Assembly (NCBI GenBank): GCA_963766345.1
Contig: CAVXZL010000011.1
Coordinates: 206,324-270,323 of the forward strand
DNA length: 64,000 bases
Origin: DASVFB01 sp963766345
GTDB lineage: Bacteria > Actinomycetota > Thermoleophilia > Gaiellales > Gaiellaceae
Reading direction: 5' to 3'
Shown: piece after piece, positions 15,600 to 23,443 of the stretch
How positions within the stretch are numbered: the first letter of the stretch is position 1
How the letters are laid out: each line of letters begins with the position of its first letter
Program-made: the position numbers and the translations under genes
Notes under the pieces: generated by a model
What the model was told of the DNA's origin: nothing
Database searches by the model: none
Seen by the model: only the letters and a program-made list of their open reading frames with translations

Positions 15600-18500
15600 A
15601 TGACCAGACGCACTCAATTCAAGATTCTTGCGACCGCCGCTCTCGTTGTCGTGGCCGCAGTCCTTTCCACGGCGGCTGTTGCAGCCAACCAACGCGGCGC
15701 GGCCGTCAAGGTCGCGCAACGCAGCGTCGGCCGGATCCTCGTCGACTCGCACGGCAGGACGCTCTATCTGTTCACACACGACAAGGGACGCTCGAGCACG
15801 TGCAACGGCTCGTGCGCGCGTAACTGGCCGCCGTTCATTACGCACGGCAAGCCGAGGGCCATCTCGGGTGCCCGCACCGCGCTCCTGGGCACGACCCGTC
15901 GCAAAGACGCCAGGATTCAGGTCACCTATCACGGCCACCCGCTCTACTACTACAGCGGCGACAAGCGGGCCGGCCAGACTCGGGGCGAAGGACGCAGCGC
16001 TTTCGGCGGCAGGTGGTACGCGGTCTCGACTGCCGGCAACGCGGTGAAACCGAAGACAAAGCCGCCGACGTTCCGCTACGCGACGCTCGCCCACGGCGTG
16101 CTGGCGGTCGAAGGTACCGAGGCGGCTGACACGCTCGCGGTCCGCCTGCAGGCCGGCAAGCCCAGCGTTCTCCAGGTCGACGTCGGCGACAACGGATCCG
16201 CCGACGCCAGCTACGAGCGTGCATCGATTAAGCAGATCACGGTCGATGCCCGGGCGGGCGACGACGTCGTACGTATCGACGAGCGCAACGGCGCCTTCAA
16301 CACCACTGTCCCCACGACCATCGACGGCGGCGCCGGCAACGACGTCATCGCCGGCGGCTCGGGAGCCGAGACGCTGCGCGGCGGCGACGGGAACGACTCG
16401 CTCGACGGGAACGGCGGCAGCGACACGGCGTTCCTCGGCGCAGGCGATGACACGTTCGTCTGGGATCCGGGTGACGGCAGCGACACGGTCGAGGGCCAGG
16501 ACGGCGCCGACACGATGGTCTTCAACGGCGCCGATGCGGCCGAGCGGATCGCTCTGTCCGCGAACGGCAACCGGCTCAGGCTCGGCCGCGACGTCGGCAA
16601 CATCACGATGGACACGGCCGGCATCGAGCGGATCGACGTCAACGCTCTCGGCGGCGCTGACGTGGTGTCCGTCAACGATTTGTCGGGTTCCGGCGTCAGC
16701 AACGTGAACGTCGACGCCGGCAACGGTGACGGTCAATCCGACCAGGTGGTCGTCGGCGGGACGAACGTCGCCGATGCGATCAACGTCGAGGGGGACGCGT
16801 CTTCACTCGCGGTCTCCGGGCTGACGGCCCGCGTGGCCATTCAACACCAGGAGCCGAGCGATCAGCTCACCGTCGAAGCTATCGGCGGCAACGACGCGAT
16901 CTCGGCGGCGGCCCTCGTCGCGCCGATCACGCTCACGCTCGACGGCGGCGCGGGGGACGACACGCTCGCCGGCGGCAAGGGGGTCGAGACGCTCGTGGGC
17001 GGCGACGGGAACGACTCGCTCGACGGGAACGGCGGCAACGATGTGGGGCTGCTGGGCGCGGGCGACGACATCTTCGTCTGGGATCCCGGCGACGGCAGCG
17101 ACACGGTCGAGGGCCAGGACGGCGCGGACACGTTGCGGTTCAACGGCGCCGCGGCCGCAGAGCACATCGACCTGTCCGCGAACGGCAACCGGCTCAGGCT
17201 CTTCCGCGACGTCGGCGGGATCACGATGGACACCGCCGGCGTCGAACGCGTCGACGTCAATGCGCTCGGCGGCGCCGACGTCGTCACCACCAACGACCTG
17301 AACGGCACCGGCGTGGGCGTTGTGAACGTCGAAACAGGCGGCGGTGACGGCCAGGCCGACAAGGTGATCGTCAACGCCACCGACGGCAATGACGCGATCA
17401 ACGTCGACGGAGACGCGTCCGCACTCACCGTCTCCGGCCTGTCGGCGCGGGTGGCGATACAGCACCAGGAGCCGACGGACGCCCTCGCTGTCAACGGCCT
17501 CGGCGGCAACGACGCGATCTCGGCGGCGGCCCTCGTCGCGCCGATCACGCTCACGCTCGACGGCGGCGCGGGGGACGACACGCTCGCCGGCGGCAAGGGG
17601 GTCGAGACGCTCGTGGGCGGCGACGGGAACGACTCGCTCGACGGGAACGGCGGCAACGATGTGGGGCTGCTGGGCGCGGGCGACGACATCTTCGTCTGGG
17701 ATCCCGGCGACGGCAGCGACACGGTCGAGGGCCAGGACGGCGCGGACACCTTGCGGTTCAACGGCGCCGCGGCCGCAGAGCACATCGACCTGTCCGCGAA
17801 CGGCAACCGGCTCAGGCTCTTCCGCGACGTCGGCGGGATCACGATGGACACCGCCGGCGTCGAACGCGTCGACGTCAATGCGCTCGGCGGCGCCGACGTC
17901 GTCACCACCAACGACCTGAACGGGACCGGCGTCACCACTGTGAACGTCGACCTCGCAGGCGCCCTCGGCGGAGCGGCCGGCGACGGCCAGGCTGACCGCG
18001 TCGTCGTCAACGGCACGGCCGGCGACGACACCGTCAACGTCAGTGGAGACGCTAACGGTGTGACCACCGCCGGTCTCGCCGCGACCGTGCTGATCCTCCA
18101 TCCCGAGTTCGCTGCCGACCAGCTCGAGCTCAACACCCTCGGCGGGGCCGACACGGTGAACGCCGCCGGCCTGGCCGCCGATGCGATTCAGTTCGTCGAA
18201 GACGGCGGTGCGGGAGACGACACGCTCGCAGGCGGCAAGGGGACCGAGACGCTGGTGGGCGGCGACGGGAACGACGTGCTCGACGGTAACGGAGGCAACG
18301 ACCTGGGGCTGCTGGGTGCGGGTGACGACACGTTCGTGTGGGATCCCGGCGACGGCAGCGACACGGTCGAGGGCCAGGACGGCGCCGACACGATGATCTT
18401 CAACGGCGCGGCCGTGGCCGAGCGGTTCGGCCTGTCCACGAACGGCGACCGGCTCACGCTCTCCCGCGCCCCCGGCGGCATCACGATGGACACTGCCGGC

Positions 18501-19472
18501 GTCGAGCGGCTCGACGTCAACACGCTCGGCGGCGCCGACGTCTTCGGAGCCGACGACCTGAGTGGAACCGGCCTCACCGACGTGAACCTCGATCTCGGCA
18601 GCGACGGCGAGGTCGATCGCGTCAGCGTCGACGGAACGGACGGAAGCGACGCGATCAGGGTCGCCGGGGCCGCAACCGCAGTCAGCGTCACGGGCCTTTC
18701 GGCGCGCGTGACGATCCAGCACCAGGAGCCCGACGACCAACTCGTGGTCTCCGGGCGGGCCGGCGACGACAGCATCGTCGCACCCGACCTCGCCGACCAG
18801 GCGATCGCCCTCACCCTCGACGGCGGCGCCGGAGACGACGAGCTCTTCGGCGGTCGCGGCAACGATCAGTTGGTCGGCGGTGACGGTAACGACGTGGTCA
18901 GCGGCTTCAAGGGCGACGATCAAGCTTCGCTCGGCGCCGGCGACGACCGCTTCGACTGGGATCCCGGCGACGGCAGCGATGTCGTCGACGGCGAGGACGG
19001 ACTCGACACCTTGAACTTCATCGGCGCCAACGTGGCCGAGCAGGTCGAACTGTCAGCGGACGGAAACCACGTCCTGTTCAAGCGCGACGTCGCCAACGTG
19101 ACCATGGACACCGTCGGGCTGGAACTGATCGACTTTGCAGCGCTCGCCGGCGCCGACACCGTCACCGTCAACGACCTCACCGGAACCGACCTGCCCCGCC
19201 TGCAAGTCGACCTCGACGGCGGTGCCGGCACCGGCGACGGGGAAACCGATCGGATCGTCCTCAACGCCACAGACGGCGACGACACGATCGGCGTTCGCGG
19301 AAACGGAGAGGCCGTGAAGACCGGCGTTGCCTCGTCGGTCGTGATCCTCAACCAGGAACCGGCTAGAGACCGGCTCGAGATCAACACGCTCGGCGGGACG
19401 GACACCGTGACCACCGACGGCCTGGCCCCCGGCGCGATTCAGCTGCTCGTGGACGGCGTGCCCGTCCACTAA
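15600..19472 (+). CDS. Large secreted COG4315 / RTX-like repeat chimera
   Basis: 1290 residues. A signal peptide (1-29) leads to a COG4315-type domain at about 35-145 (GRTLYLFTHDKG, TCNGSCARNWPPF, HPLYYYSGDKRAG, AFGGRWYAVS). After a short linker come five copies of an approximately 200-residue module. Each has GG(A/D)G(N/D)D nonapeptides, an F-x-WDPGDGSDTV core, ITMDTAG(V/I)ER and a GGADVV segment. Copies two and three are almost identical in DNA. The end GLAPGAIQLLVDG matches the 362-residue neighbour. It is expected to be an exported, calcium-binding, elongated surface or matrix protein. Which secretion route follows Sec is unknown; no type I exporter is nearby. ATG 15600 is chosen for its signal peptide and AAAGGAAA site; longer upstream frame crosses a terminator. 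Confidence 0.87.
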   Translation: MTRRTQFKILATAALVVVAAVLSTAAVAANQRGAAVKVAQRSVGRILVDSHGRTLYLFTHDKGRSSTCNGSCARNWPPFITHGKPRAISGARTALLGTTRRKDARIQVTYHGHPLYYYSGDKRAGQTRGEGRSAFGGRWYAVSTAGNAVKPKTKPPTFRYATLAHGVLAVEGTEAADTLAVRLQAGKPSVLQVDVGDNGSADASYERASIKQITVDARAGDDVVRIDERNGAFNTTVPTTIDGGAGNDVIAGGSGAETLRGGDGNDSLDGNGGSDTAFLGAGDDTFVWDPGDGSDTVEGQDGADTMVFNGADAAERIALSANGNRLRLGRDVGNITMDTAGIERIDVNALGGADVVSVNDLSGSGVSNVNVDAGNGDGQSDQVVVGGTNVADAINVEGDASSLAVSGLTARVAIQHQEPSDQLTVEAIGGNDAISAAALVAPITLTLDGGAGDDTLAGGKGVETLVGGDGNDSLDGNGGNDVGLLGAGDDIFVWDPGDGSDTVEGQDGADTLRFNGAAAAEHIDLSANGNRLRLFRDVGGITMDTAGVERVDVNALGGADVVTTNDLNGTGVGVVNVETGGGDGQADKVIVNATDGNDAINVDGDASALTVSGLSARVAIQHQEPTDALAVNGLGGNDAISAAALVAPITLTLDGGAGDDTLAGGKGVETLVGGDGNDSLDGNGGNDVGLLGAGDDIFVWDPGDGSDTVEGQDGADTLRFNGAAAAEHIDLSANGNRLRLFRDVGGITMDTAGVERVDVNALGGADVVTTNDLNGTGVTTVNVDLAGALGGAAGDGQADRVVVNGTAGDDTVNVSGDANGVTTAGLAATVLILHPEFAADQLELNTLGGADTVNAAGLAADAIQFVEDGGAGDDTLAGGKGTETLVGGDGNDVLDGNGGNDLGLLGAGDDTFVWDPGDGSDTVEGQDGADTMIFNGAAVAERFGLSTNGDRLTLSRAPGGITMDTAGVERLDVNTLGGADVFGADDLSGTGLTDVNLDLGSDGEVDRVSVDGTDGSDAIRVAGAATAVSVTGLSARVTIQHQEPDDQLVVSGRAGDDSIVAPDLADQAIALTLDGGAGDDELFGGRGNDQLVGGDGNDVVSGFKGDDQASLGAGDDRFDWDPGDGSDVVDGEDGLDTLNFIGANVAEQVELSADGNHVLFKRDVANVTMDTVGLELIDFAALAGADTVTVNDLTGTDLPRLQVDLDGGAGTGDGETDRIVLNATDGDDTIGVRGNGEAVKTGVASSVVILNQEPARDRLEINTLGGTDTVTTDGLAPGAIQLLVDGVPVH
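16883..17305 (+). repeat. Internal duplication, copy 1 (period 618 bp)
   Basis: This roughly 420-bp block inside the RTX-like gene recurs at 17501-17923, offset by 618 bp (206 codons). I found a single difference on reading (17132 G versus C). Copies this similar at synonymous sites point to recent duplication or gene conversion. Confidence 0.8.
17501..17923 (+). repeat. Internal duplication, copy 2 (period 618 bp)
   Basis: Second copy of the block at 16883-17305. The sequences separate again after the GGADVVTTNDLNGTGV codons. Confidence 0.8.
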
Positions 19473-19496
19473 TCGAAACTCGCCGGGCAGCCACAG

Positions 19497-19522
19497 GAGG
19501 GGCCTCCATCCGGAGGCCCCTC
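19497..19522. terminator. Terminator hairpin, 11-bp stem
   Basis: 19497-19507 and 19512-19522 pair perfectly with a 4-nt loop, 24 nt after the stop of the large repeat protein. Confidence 0.8.
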
Positions 19523-19535
19523 ATACGCCGGCTCA

Positions 19536-19575
19536 AAAGACACGGGGGTGACCCCGGTGCGAATGGGCGTCCTCC
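19536..19575. repeat. 40-bp element shared with 14274-14313
   Basis: Second copy of the shared upstream element (34/40 identical). Here it contains a GGGGTGACCCC palindrome and lies 40 nt before the small lipoprotein ATG. Confidence 0.55.
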
Positions 19576-19615
19576 GGCCCGACGATGGCGGTCCTGTGAA
19601 AAGCAGAAGGAGCGC

Positions 19616-19792
19616 ATGATGAAGAGCTCTCGTCTCATCGCCGGCGGACTCGCCCCGGCATTTCTGCTCGCCGTCGGCTGCTACGTCGGAGACAGCAGGT
19701 CGCGGCAGACGACGGGGCAGGACTTGCACGGCTTCGGCGCCGGTTGGTACGTGGTCTCGCCCGCAGGAAAGAAGGTCGAACGCGATGGGTGA
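19616..19792 (+). CDS. Truncated COG4315-type lipoprotein
   Basis: 58 residues. A lipoprotein signal (MMKSSRLIAGGLAPAFLLAV then Gly-Cys) is joined, after about 20 residues, to the C-terminal end of a COG4315 domain (GFGAGWYVVSPAGKKVE). The central Yx(F/W/Y) motifs found in the genes at 13031 and 15600 are missing, so it looks like an internally deleted copy. The ATG pair at 19616 has an AGAAGGAG site. The stop overlaps the next ATG. It may be a remnant, or a minimal exported peptide still under island control. Confidence 0.55.
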   Translation: MMKSSRLIAGGLAPAFLLAVGCYVGDSRSRQTTGQDLHGFGAGWYVVSPAGKKVERDG

Positions 19793-20108
19793 CTTCACAA
19801 CACAGCGCGGGTCTCGGCAGCGCGCCGATGGCTGCACTCTGCGGACGCGCGGCCCGATCGCAAGAGCATGCACCCGGGAGCTCGCAAGGCGGAACACGGG
19901 TGCGGTCGAGATCGCGCTCATCTGGCACATCGTCACGGACAGCCTGTCGGTCTCCGTCAAGGATGCGAGCAACGGCAACGAGTTCGAACTCGTAGTCGAT
20001 GCGACGGAAGCGATGGACGTGTTCCATCATCCATATGCCTACGCCGCGAGTCGCGGCGTCGAGTACCTGGAAGGGGACCGCGCCGAGCTGGAAACCTTCG
20101 ATGCCTGA
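19785..20108 (+). CDS. Hypothetical protein with FHHPYAYAA motif
   Basis: 107 residues. The N-terminal 45 residues are basic and low in pattern. The remainder (WHIVTDSLSVSVKDASNG, then FELVVDATEAMDVFHHPYAY) is a compact alpha/beta unit. The HPYAYAA motif is familiar to me from short uncharacterised actinobacterial proteins. The ATG overlaps the stop of the lipoprotein gene; an internal start nearer residue 45 is possible, though none has a canonical codon. It appears to be in an operon leading to the sigma factor. Function unknown. Confidence 0.55.
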   Translation: MGDFTTQRGSRQRADGCTLRTRGPIARACTRELARRNTGAVEIALIWHIVTDSLSVSVKDASNGNEFELVVDATEAMDVFHHPYAYAASRGVEYLEGDRAELETFDA

Positions 20109-20304
20109 CAGCGCGCAGGGGATCCGCGCCCTGGGCGAAGCGATCGCCGACCTCGTGGTCGAGCGCCAACGACTCCGCGATTGCGAAGCCGGCTACCGCG
20201 AGCTCGAGGCGAACAGGCTCGAGCTCGCGCGTCTGCAACATCAGCTCTCGATCGCGATTATCGGCCGTCACTGTGTGCTCGCCCGGAGGTACTGGCCGTC
20301 GTAG
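20101..20304 (+). CDS. Small coiled-coil hypothetical protein
   Basis: 67 residues, strongly helical with heptad-like Leu/Ala spacing (ALGEAIADLVVERQRLRD, then ELEANRLELARLQHQL). It overlaps the preceding gene by 8 nt and ends 11 nt before the sigma-factor ATG, so it is probably co-transcribed with it. No family is recognised. A role in sigma-factor control is only a guess from position. Confidence 0.5.
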   Translation: MPDSAQGIRALGEAIADLVVERQRLRDCEAGYRELEANRLELARLQHQLSIAIIGRHCVLARRYWPS

Positions 20305-20315
20305 GTCGCGCCCGC

Positions 20316-20813
20316 ATGGAGCGCCCGCTCGATCCCGCCCGGCTAGGAGATCACATCGACCGGCTCTACCGGGCCGCGTGGGCACTATCCGGGTCGCGTG
20401 AGGACGCAGAGGATCTCGTCCAGGAGACCTTCACCCGCCTGCTCGCCCGCCCGCGTCTGCTCCGCAACGAAGACGACCTCGGCTACCTGCTGCGTGCGCT
20501 ACGCAACACGTTCCTGAACCAGAAGCGCGCCGAGAGCCGCCGACTTCGTCCCGGCCCGTTACCGGATCAGCTCGATGTGCTCGCCGACCCGCACGCGCGC
20601 GAGCCGCAGGCCGCACTCGAAGCCGGCGAGGTCTTTGCTGCCGTTTCGGCGTTGCCGCCCGATTTCCGCGACGTGCTCGTCGCCGTCGACATCACCGGCC
20701 TCTCGTACAAAGAGGCGGCACATGCGTTGCGCATCCGCGAGGGAACGGTGATGAGCCGCCTCTACCGCGCGCGCCAACAGGTGGTGCGGCGAATCGAGGG
20801 CGGCTCAGCCTGA
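20316..20813 (+). CDS. ECF-type RNA polymerase sigma factor
   Basis: 165 residues with sigma region 2 (HIDRLYRAAWALSGSREDAE, DLVQETFTRLLARP, LLRALRNTFLNQKR) and region 4 (ALPPDFRDVLVAVDITGLSY, EAAHALRIREGTVMSRLYRA). It has no extra C-terminal domain. It should direct RNA polymerase to the GGAAT/GTCTT promoters found four times in this island. Its 3' end overlaps the anti-sigma gene tail by 9 nt in convergent arrangement, unlike the usual co-directional sigma/anti-sigma pair. ATG 20316 is the chosen start; no strong ribosome-binding site is seen, consistent with coupling to upstream genes. Confidence 0.93.
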   Translation: MERPLDPARLGDHIDRLYRAAWALSGSREDAEDLVQETFTRLLARPRLLRNEDDLGYLLRALRNTFLNQKRAESRRLRPGPLPDQLDVLADPHAREPQAALEAGEVFAAVSALPPDFRDVLVAVDITGLSYKEAAHALRIREGTVMSRLYRARQQVVRRIEGGSA

Positions 20814-21488
20814 GCCGCCAGGGTTCACCTTTCCCACGAGCACCTTCTCCCCCGACGACGCCTGATTGCCGTCGGCCTGCTCGCGCGTGACGGTCATGGT
20901 TGGGAAGATCTTGGGCGACACGCCGGCCCAGAGCGTGACCTTCGGGCCCTCGTTGAACGTCCCGATCGGGACGAGCGCGCCGGCCTCGTTGCGCAGCCAG
21001 GCCTCGTAGAAACGACCCTTGTCGAGGCGCGGCAGTCCGGCGGCCTCGAGCTCGATCCGCCAGCCGGCCGATGTCTTGGTGAGCGTCGCCTCGCCCGTGG
21101 CGCCCGGCGCGCGGTCGGTCGGTCCGAGGGCCGCGCGGAGGCCGCCAGCGGGAGAGCCGGAGCGGAGAGCTGCGGTCAGCCCGATCGCGACGGCGAGCAC
21201 GGCAGCCGCAGCGAGACCGGTCAAGACGAGGCGCGGCGGAGCCCACACTCGGCGCGGATGTCGCTGGGCCTCGATCCGCGCGCGCAGGCCGGGCGGCGCG
21301 TCGACGTCCTCCACGGAGCTTCGCGTGAGTGCAAGGGCCCGCTGCTGCTCGGCGAGCCGCGCCGCGAGCTCCGCAGACGCAGCGACTCGCGCCTCGAGCG
21401 CCGCACGCTGCTCCGGCGGTAGCGACCCGTCCGCGAGCGCCGCGAGCTCGGCGGTCTCCTCGCCTTCGCGACGACGTCTCATCGACAC
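20805..21488 (-). CDS. RskA-like transmembrane anti-sigma factor
   Basis: 227 residues. The N-terminal 80 residues form a helical anti-sigma domain (ELAALADGSLPPEQRAALEA, then ASAELAARLAEQ) without the HxxxCxxC zinc motif. One membrane helix lies near residues 85-108. The outer part is an anti-sigma-K (RskA) C-terminal domain (GRFYEAWLRNEAGALVPIG, then VSPKIFPTMTVTREQADG). It would hold the sigma factor at the membrane and release it on an outside signal. It faces the sigma gene tail to tail and is transcribed from an ECF-type promoter back to back with that of the Usp-like gene, which suggests feedback. Confidence 0.88.
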   Translation of the reverse strand: MSMRRRREGEETAELAALADGSLPPEQRAALEARVAASAELAARLAEQQRALALTRSSVEDVDAPPGLRARIEAQRHPRRVWAPPRLVLTGLAAAAVLAVAIGLTAALRSGSPAGGLRAALGPTDRAPGATGEATLTKTSAGWRIELEAAGLPRLDKGRFYEAWLRNEAGALVPIGTFNEGPKVTLWAGVSPKIFPTMTVTREQADGNQASSGEKVLVGKVNPGGSG

Positions 21489-21549
21489 GGCAATCCGAAC
21501 GGTAACGCCGGAGGCGAGTGCAGGTGAACCACGCAGAGAGTGCTCACAA

Positions 21550-21581
21550 CCTGAAAGACCCCGTTGGACCGTTGTTATTCC
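21550..21581 (-). promoter_or_regulatory. ECF-type promoter D, toward the anti-sigma gene
   Basis: Reading the minus strand, GGAAT (21581-21577) is followed after 15 nt by GGGTCTTTCAGG (21561-21550). It points at the anti-sigma start at 21488. Its -35 element abuts that of promoter C as the palindrome ATTCCAACGGAAT. Confidence 0.6.
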
Positions 21582-21584
21582 AAC

Positions 21585-21612
21585 GGAATAGACGCTCGGT
21601 CGCCGGTGTCTT
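21585..21612 (+). promoter_or_regulatory. ECF-type promoter C, toward the Usp-like gene
   Basis: GGAAT (21585-21589), then GTGTCTTTAGGAG from 21606. The GTCTT block ends 38 nt before the ATG at 21651. Same elements as promoters A, B and D, with the spacer one base longer. Confidence 0.6.
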
Positions 21613-21650
21613 TAGGAGCACGAACGTCAACTCCTCGGAAAGGACACACC

Positions 21651-22031
21651 ATGAACCTGCTAATCGTCGCTCTCGACCCTGCGATTCCGGTGGACGTGCC
21701 GGACGCCGAAGTCCTCGTCGTCGCACCGGCCGTGAACTCGTGGCTCCGCCACTGGCTGTCGGACGAAGACGCCGCTCGCCGGCAGGCCGAGGAGCGCGTC
21801 ACCGCATACGTCGACCGGCTCGAGAAGAGCGGAGTCCATGCAGAGGGTCGCGTCGGCGACGCCGATCCATTGCGAGCGATCGCGGACGCGCTTTCGACGT
21901 TCAGGGCCGACGAGGTCCTGATCGCGGCCGGCTCCGGGACTCAAGCTGCCAAGGGACTCGCGACGCGTGCGCGCCTGCGCTTCTCGGTTCCTGTCTCCGA
22001 CGCCGAAGAGTCGATCCCGATGGCCGCTTAG
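21651..22031 (+). CDS. Usp-like (universal stress fold) protein
   Basis: 126 residues of one Rossmann-like alpha/beta domain. MNLLIVALDPAIP, VLVVAPAVNSWLRHWLSDED and ADEVLIAAGSGTQAAKG resemble half of a universal stress protein, and the end (RLRFSVPVSDA) fits the last strand. The glycine-rich ATP motif is weak, so nucleotide binding is uncertain. It has a good ribosome-binding site (GGAAAGGAC) and an ECF-type promoter shared back to back with the anti-sigma gene. It therefore probably belongs to the island sigma regulon. Confidence 0.7.
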   Translation: MNLLIVALDPAIPVDVPDAEVLVVAPAVNSWLRHWLSDEDAARRQAEERVTAYVDRLEKSGVHAEGRVGDADPLRAIADALSTFRADEVLIAAGSGTQAAKGLATRARLRFSVPVSDAEESIPMAA

Positions 22032-22131
22032 CGCGTGCCTGTTCGTTGTTGGTTAGCGGGAGACGAAGAGCCGTCGTCATACGCGCTACCGCTGCAGAGC
22101 TCGTGGACGGAAAGAGTCGAGTGCCGAGCCG

Positions 22132-22434
22132 CTACCCGGTTTCGCTGCCGCGGCTGCCGCCCCAGCTGCGAGCCAAGCCGGACCGGTGCGCGCCTTCTGG
22201 ATGAGCTCGAACAGCCCCGTACGGTCGCACGCGAGTGGCGACGTGGAAGCGCTGTAGAGCGACGAGACTCCACAGTGCTTCGATCGACCCGAAGGGGATA
22301 CTGCCGATCAGGAAGCCGTATGCGCTCGACAGCGTGCACGCGATCGCGAAGAGCGCGACGAACACGCGATGCCGTTTCTCGAGCGCGTACGCCAGGGCCA
22401 TCAGCGCGACGCTCGCGGCGCCAAAAAGGGTCAA
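22132..22434 (-). CDS. Small two-helix membrane protein
   Basis: 100 residues. The first 60 (LTLFGAASVALMALAYALEK, then FVALFAIACTLSSAYGFLIG, then FGSIEALWSLVALQRF) match a common actinobacterial pattern of short inner-membrane proteins with two helices. The remaining 35 residues are Arg/Gly-rich and may be outside the conserved part. The start is TTG 22434 after a GAAGGAC site, 19 nt downstream of the preceding minus-strand gene, so the two are likely an operon. Function unknown. Confidence 0.6.
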   Translation of the reverse strand: MTLFGAASVALMALAYALEKRHRVFVALFAIACTLSSAYGFLIGSIPFGSIEALWSLVALQRFHVATRVRPYGAVRAHPEGAHRSGLARSWGGSRGSETG

Positions 22435-22453
22435 TGCCGTCCCGTCCTTCGCG

Positions 22454-22795
22454 TCAGCTCGCTGGAAGTGCCGCCGTGAACATCCCGTGCAGCGTGGCGA
22501 CTCCTTCGCCCTCCGATCGCGCCGCCGTGACGAGCGCACCGTCCTCACGCTCGACAGTCCAGGCGGCCCAACTGCAGCATTCGTTCTCGACGGCGACGAG
22601 TGCCTGCAGCTCGTCCGCGACTGCGGGATGGTCGGTGAAGGTAATGCGCAGGCCGTCCTGGGTCTGGTTGCGTGCGATTCCAAAGTGCTCGCCGAGGTTG
22701 AGCCAGCGGTCGCGCTGCGACTTCAGGTCCGTGTCGTTCAGCGTGCACGCGACCAGCTCCGAGAGTTCATGAGCTGCGGTGGTCGTGGTGGTCAT
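22454..22795 (-). CDS. Hypothetical protein with ENECCSW motif
   Basis: 113 residues, soluble. The conserved-looking part is CTLNDTDLKSQRDRWLNLGE, a middle beta section (LRITFTDHPAVADELQALVA) and ENECCSWAAW with paired cysteines, followed by a short C-terminal strand pair. It is divergent from the damaged MerR gene across 56 nt, the usual place for a MerR target. The cysteine pair suggests metal or thiol chemistry, but this is inference and no family is claimed. Confidence 0.65.
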   Translation of the reverse strand: MTTTTTAAHELSELVACTLNDTDLKSQRDRWLNLGEHFGIARNQTQDGLRITFTDHPAVADELQALVAVENECCSWAAWTVEREDGALVTAARSEGEGVATLHGMFTAALPAS

Positions 22796-22851
22796 CGTCG
22801 GCTCCTTCCGTTCGATCGTCTGCGTGCACCTTGCTTGTTAAAGTCGGCTTG

Positions 22852-23292
22852 ATGTCAAGGGTCGAGCATGACGATCCGGGGTCGCTGTCGATCGGCGAGG
22901 TTGCGCGTTTGAGCGGCAAGGCTGCGTCGGCGATCCGCTACTAGGAACAGGTCGGCCTCGTCGAAGTGCCCGAGCGGATCAGCGGCCGTCGTCGCTATCC
23001 GCGCACGGTCGTTCGGACGCTCGCCGTGATCGAGACGGCGCAGCGGGAAGGGCTCAGCCTCGACGAGATCCGCCTGCTGCTTCGGGCGACCCCGTCGGAC
23101 CATGCGGCGACGCAGCGGCTGCGTGCGGTGGCCGAAGAGAAGCTCCCCGTGCTCCGCCAGGCCATCGAGCGCGCAGAGATCGTTCGTCGTTGGCTCGAGG
23201 ACGCGGCAGCGTGTTGCTGCCCGACGCTCGACGATTGTCCGCTGTTCGACGAGCCCGAGCTCCTGCCGGAGCGCAACCTCGTGCTCCGGTAG
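22852..23292 (+). pseudogene. MerR-family regulator with an in-frame stop
   Basis: The frame begins ATG 22852 and reads SLSIGEVARLSGKAASAIRY, the MerR winged-helix start, then meets TAG at 22942-22944 where the family has a second Tyr (RYYE). It continues in the same frame as EQVGLVEVPERISGRRRYP, a dimerisation helix and a tail rich in cysteine (AACCCPTLDDCPLF), which resembles metal- or redox-sensing members. A single base change (TAC to TAG) explains the break. It may be a real nonsense mutation, making the gene inactive, or a sequencing error. It is divergent from the ENECCSW gene that it would control. Confidence 0.85.
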
Positions 23293-23443
23293 CTCTACGC
23301 AGGAGTCGCCGTCCCTTCAACTGCGCTGATCGGAGAGCGCGGTCCCGACGGCTCGAGAATCCATGTGGCGCTCGGTGCCGAGCGGCGCTCGCGCCAAGTC
23401 GGCGCAAGACCGACCCGGGCGGCGATTTCGCGGCGAATCGTAT

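Noticed and set aside
16803..18923. 706-residue minus-strand open frame inside the RTX-like gene
   Set aside because: High-GC codon bias on the plus strand opens a long antisense frame. Its repeats mirror the RTX modules and no start, motif or ribosome-binding site supports it.
14381..19472. Tandem repeats considered as a CRISPR array
   Set aside because: The repeats are long, variable and in frame, coding for beta-roll modules. There are no short identical repeats with unique spacers or cas genes.
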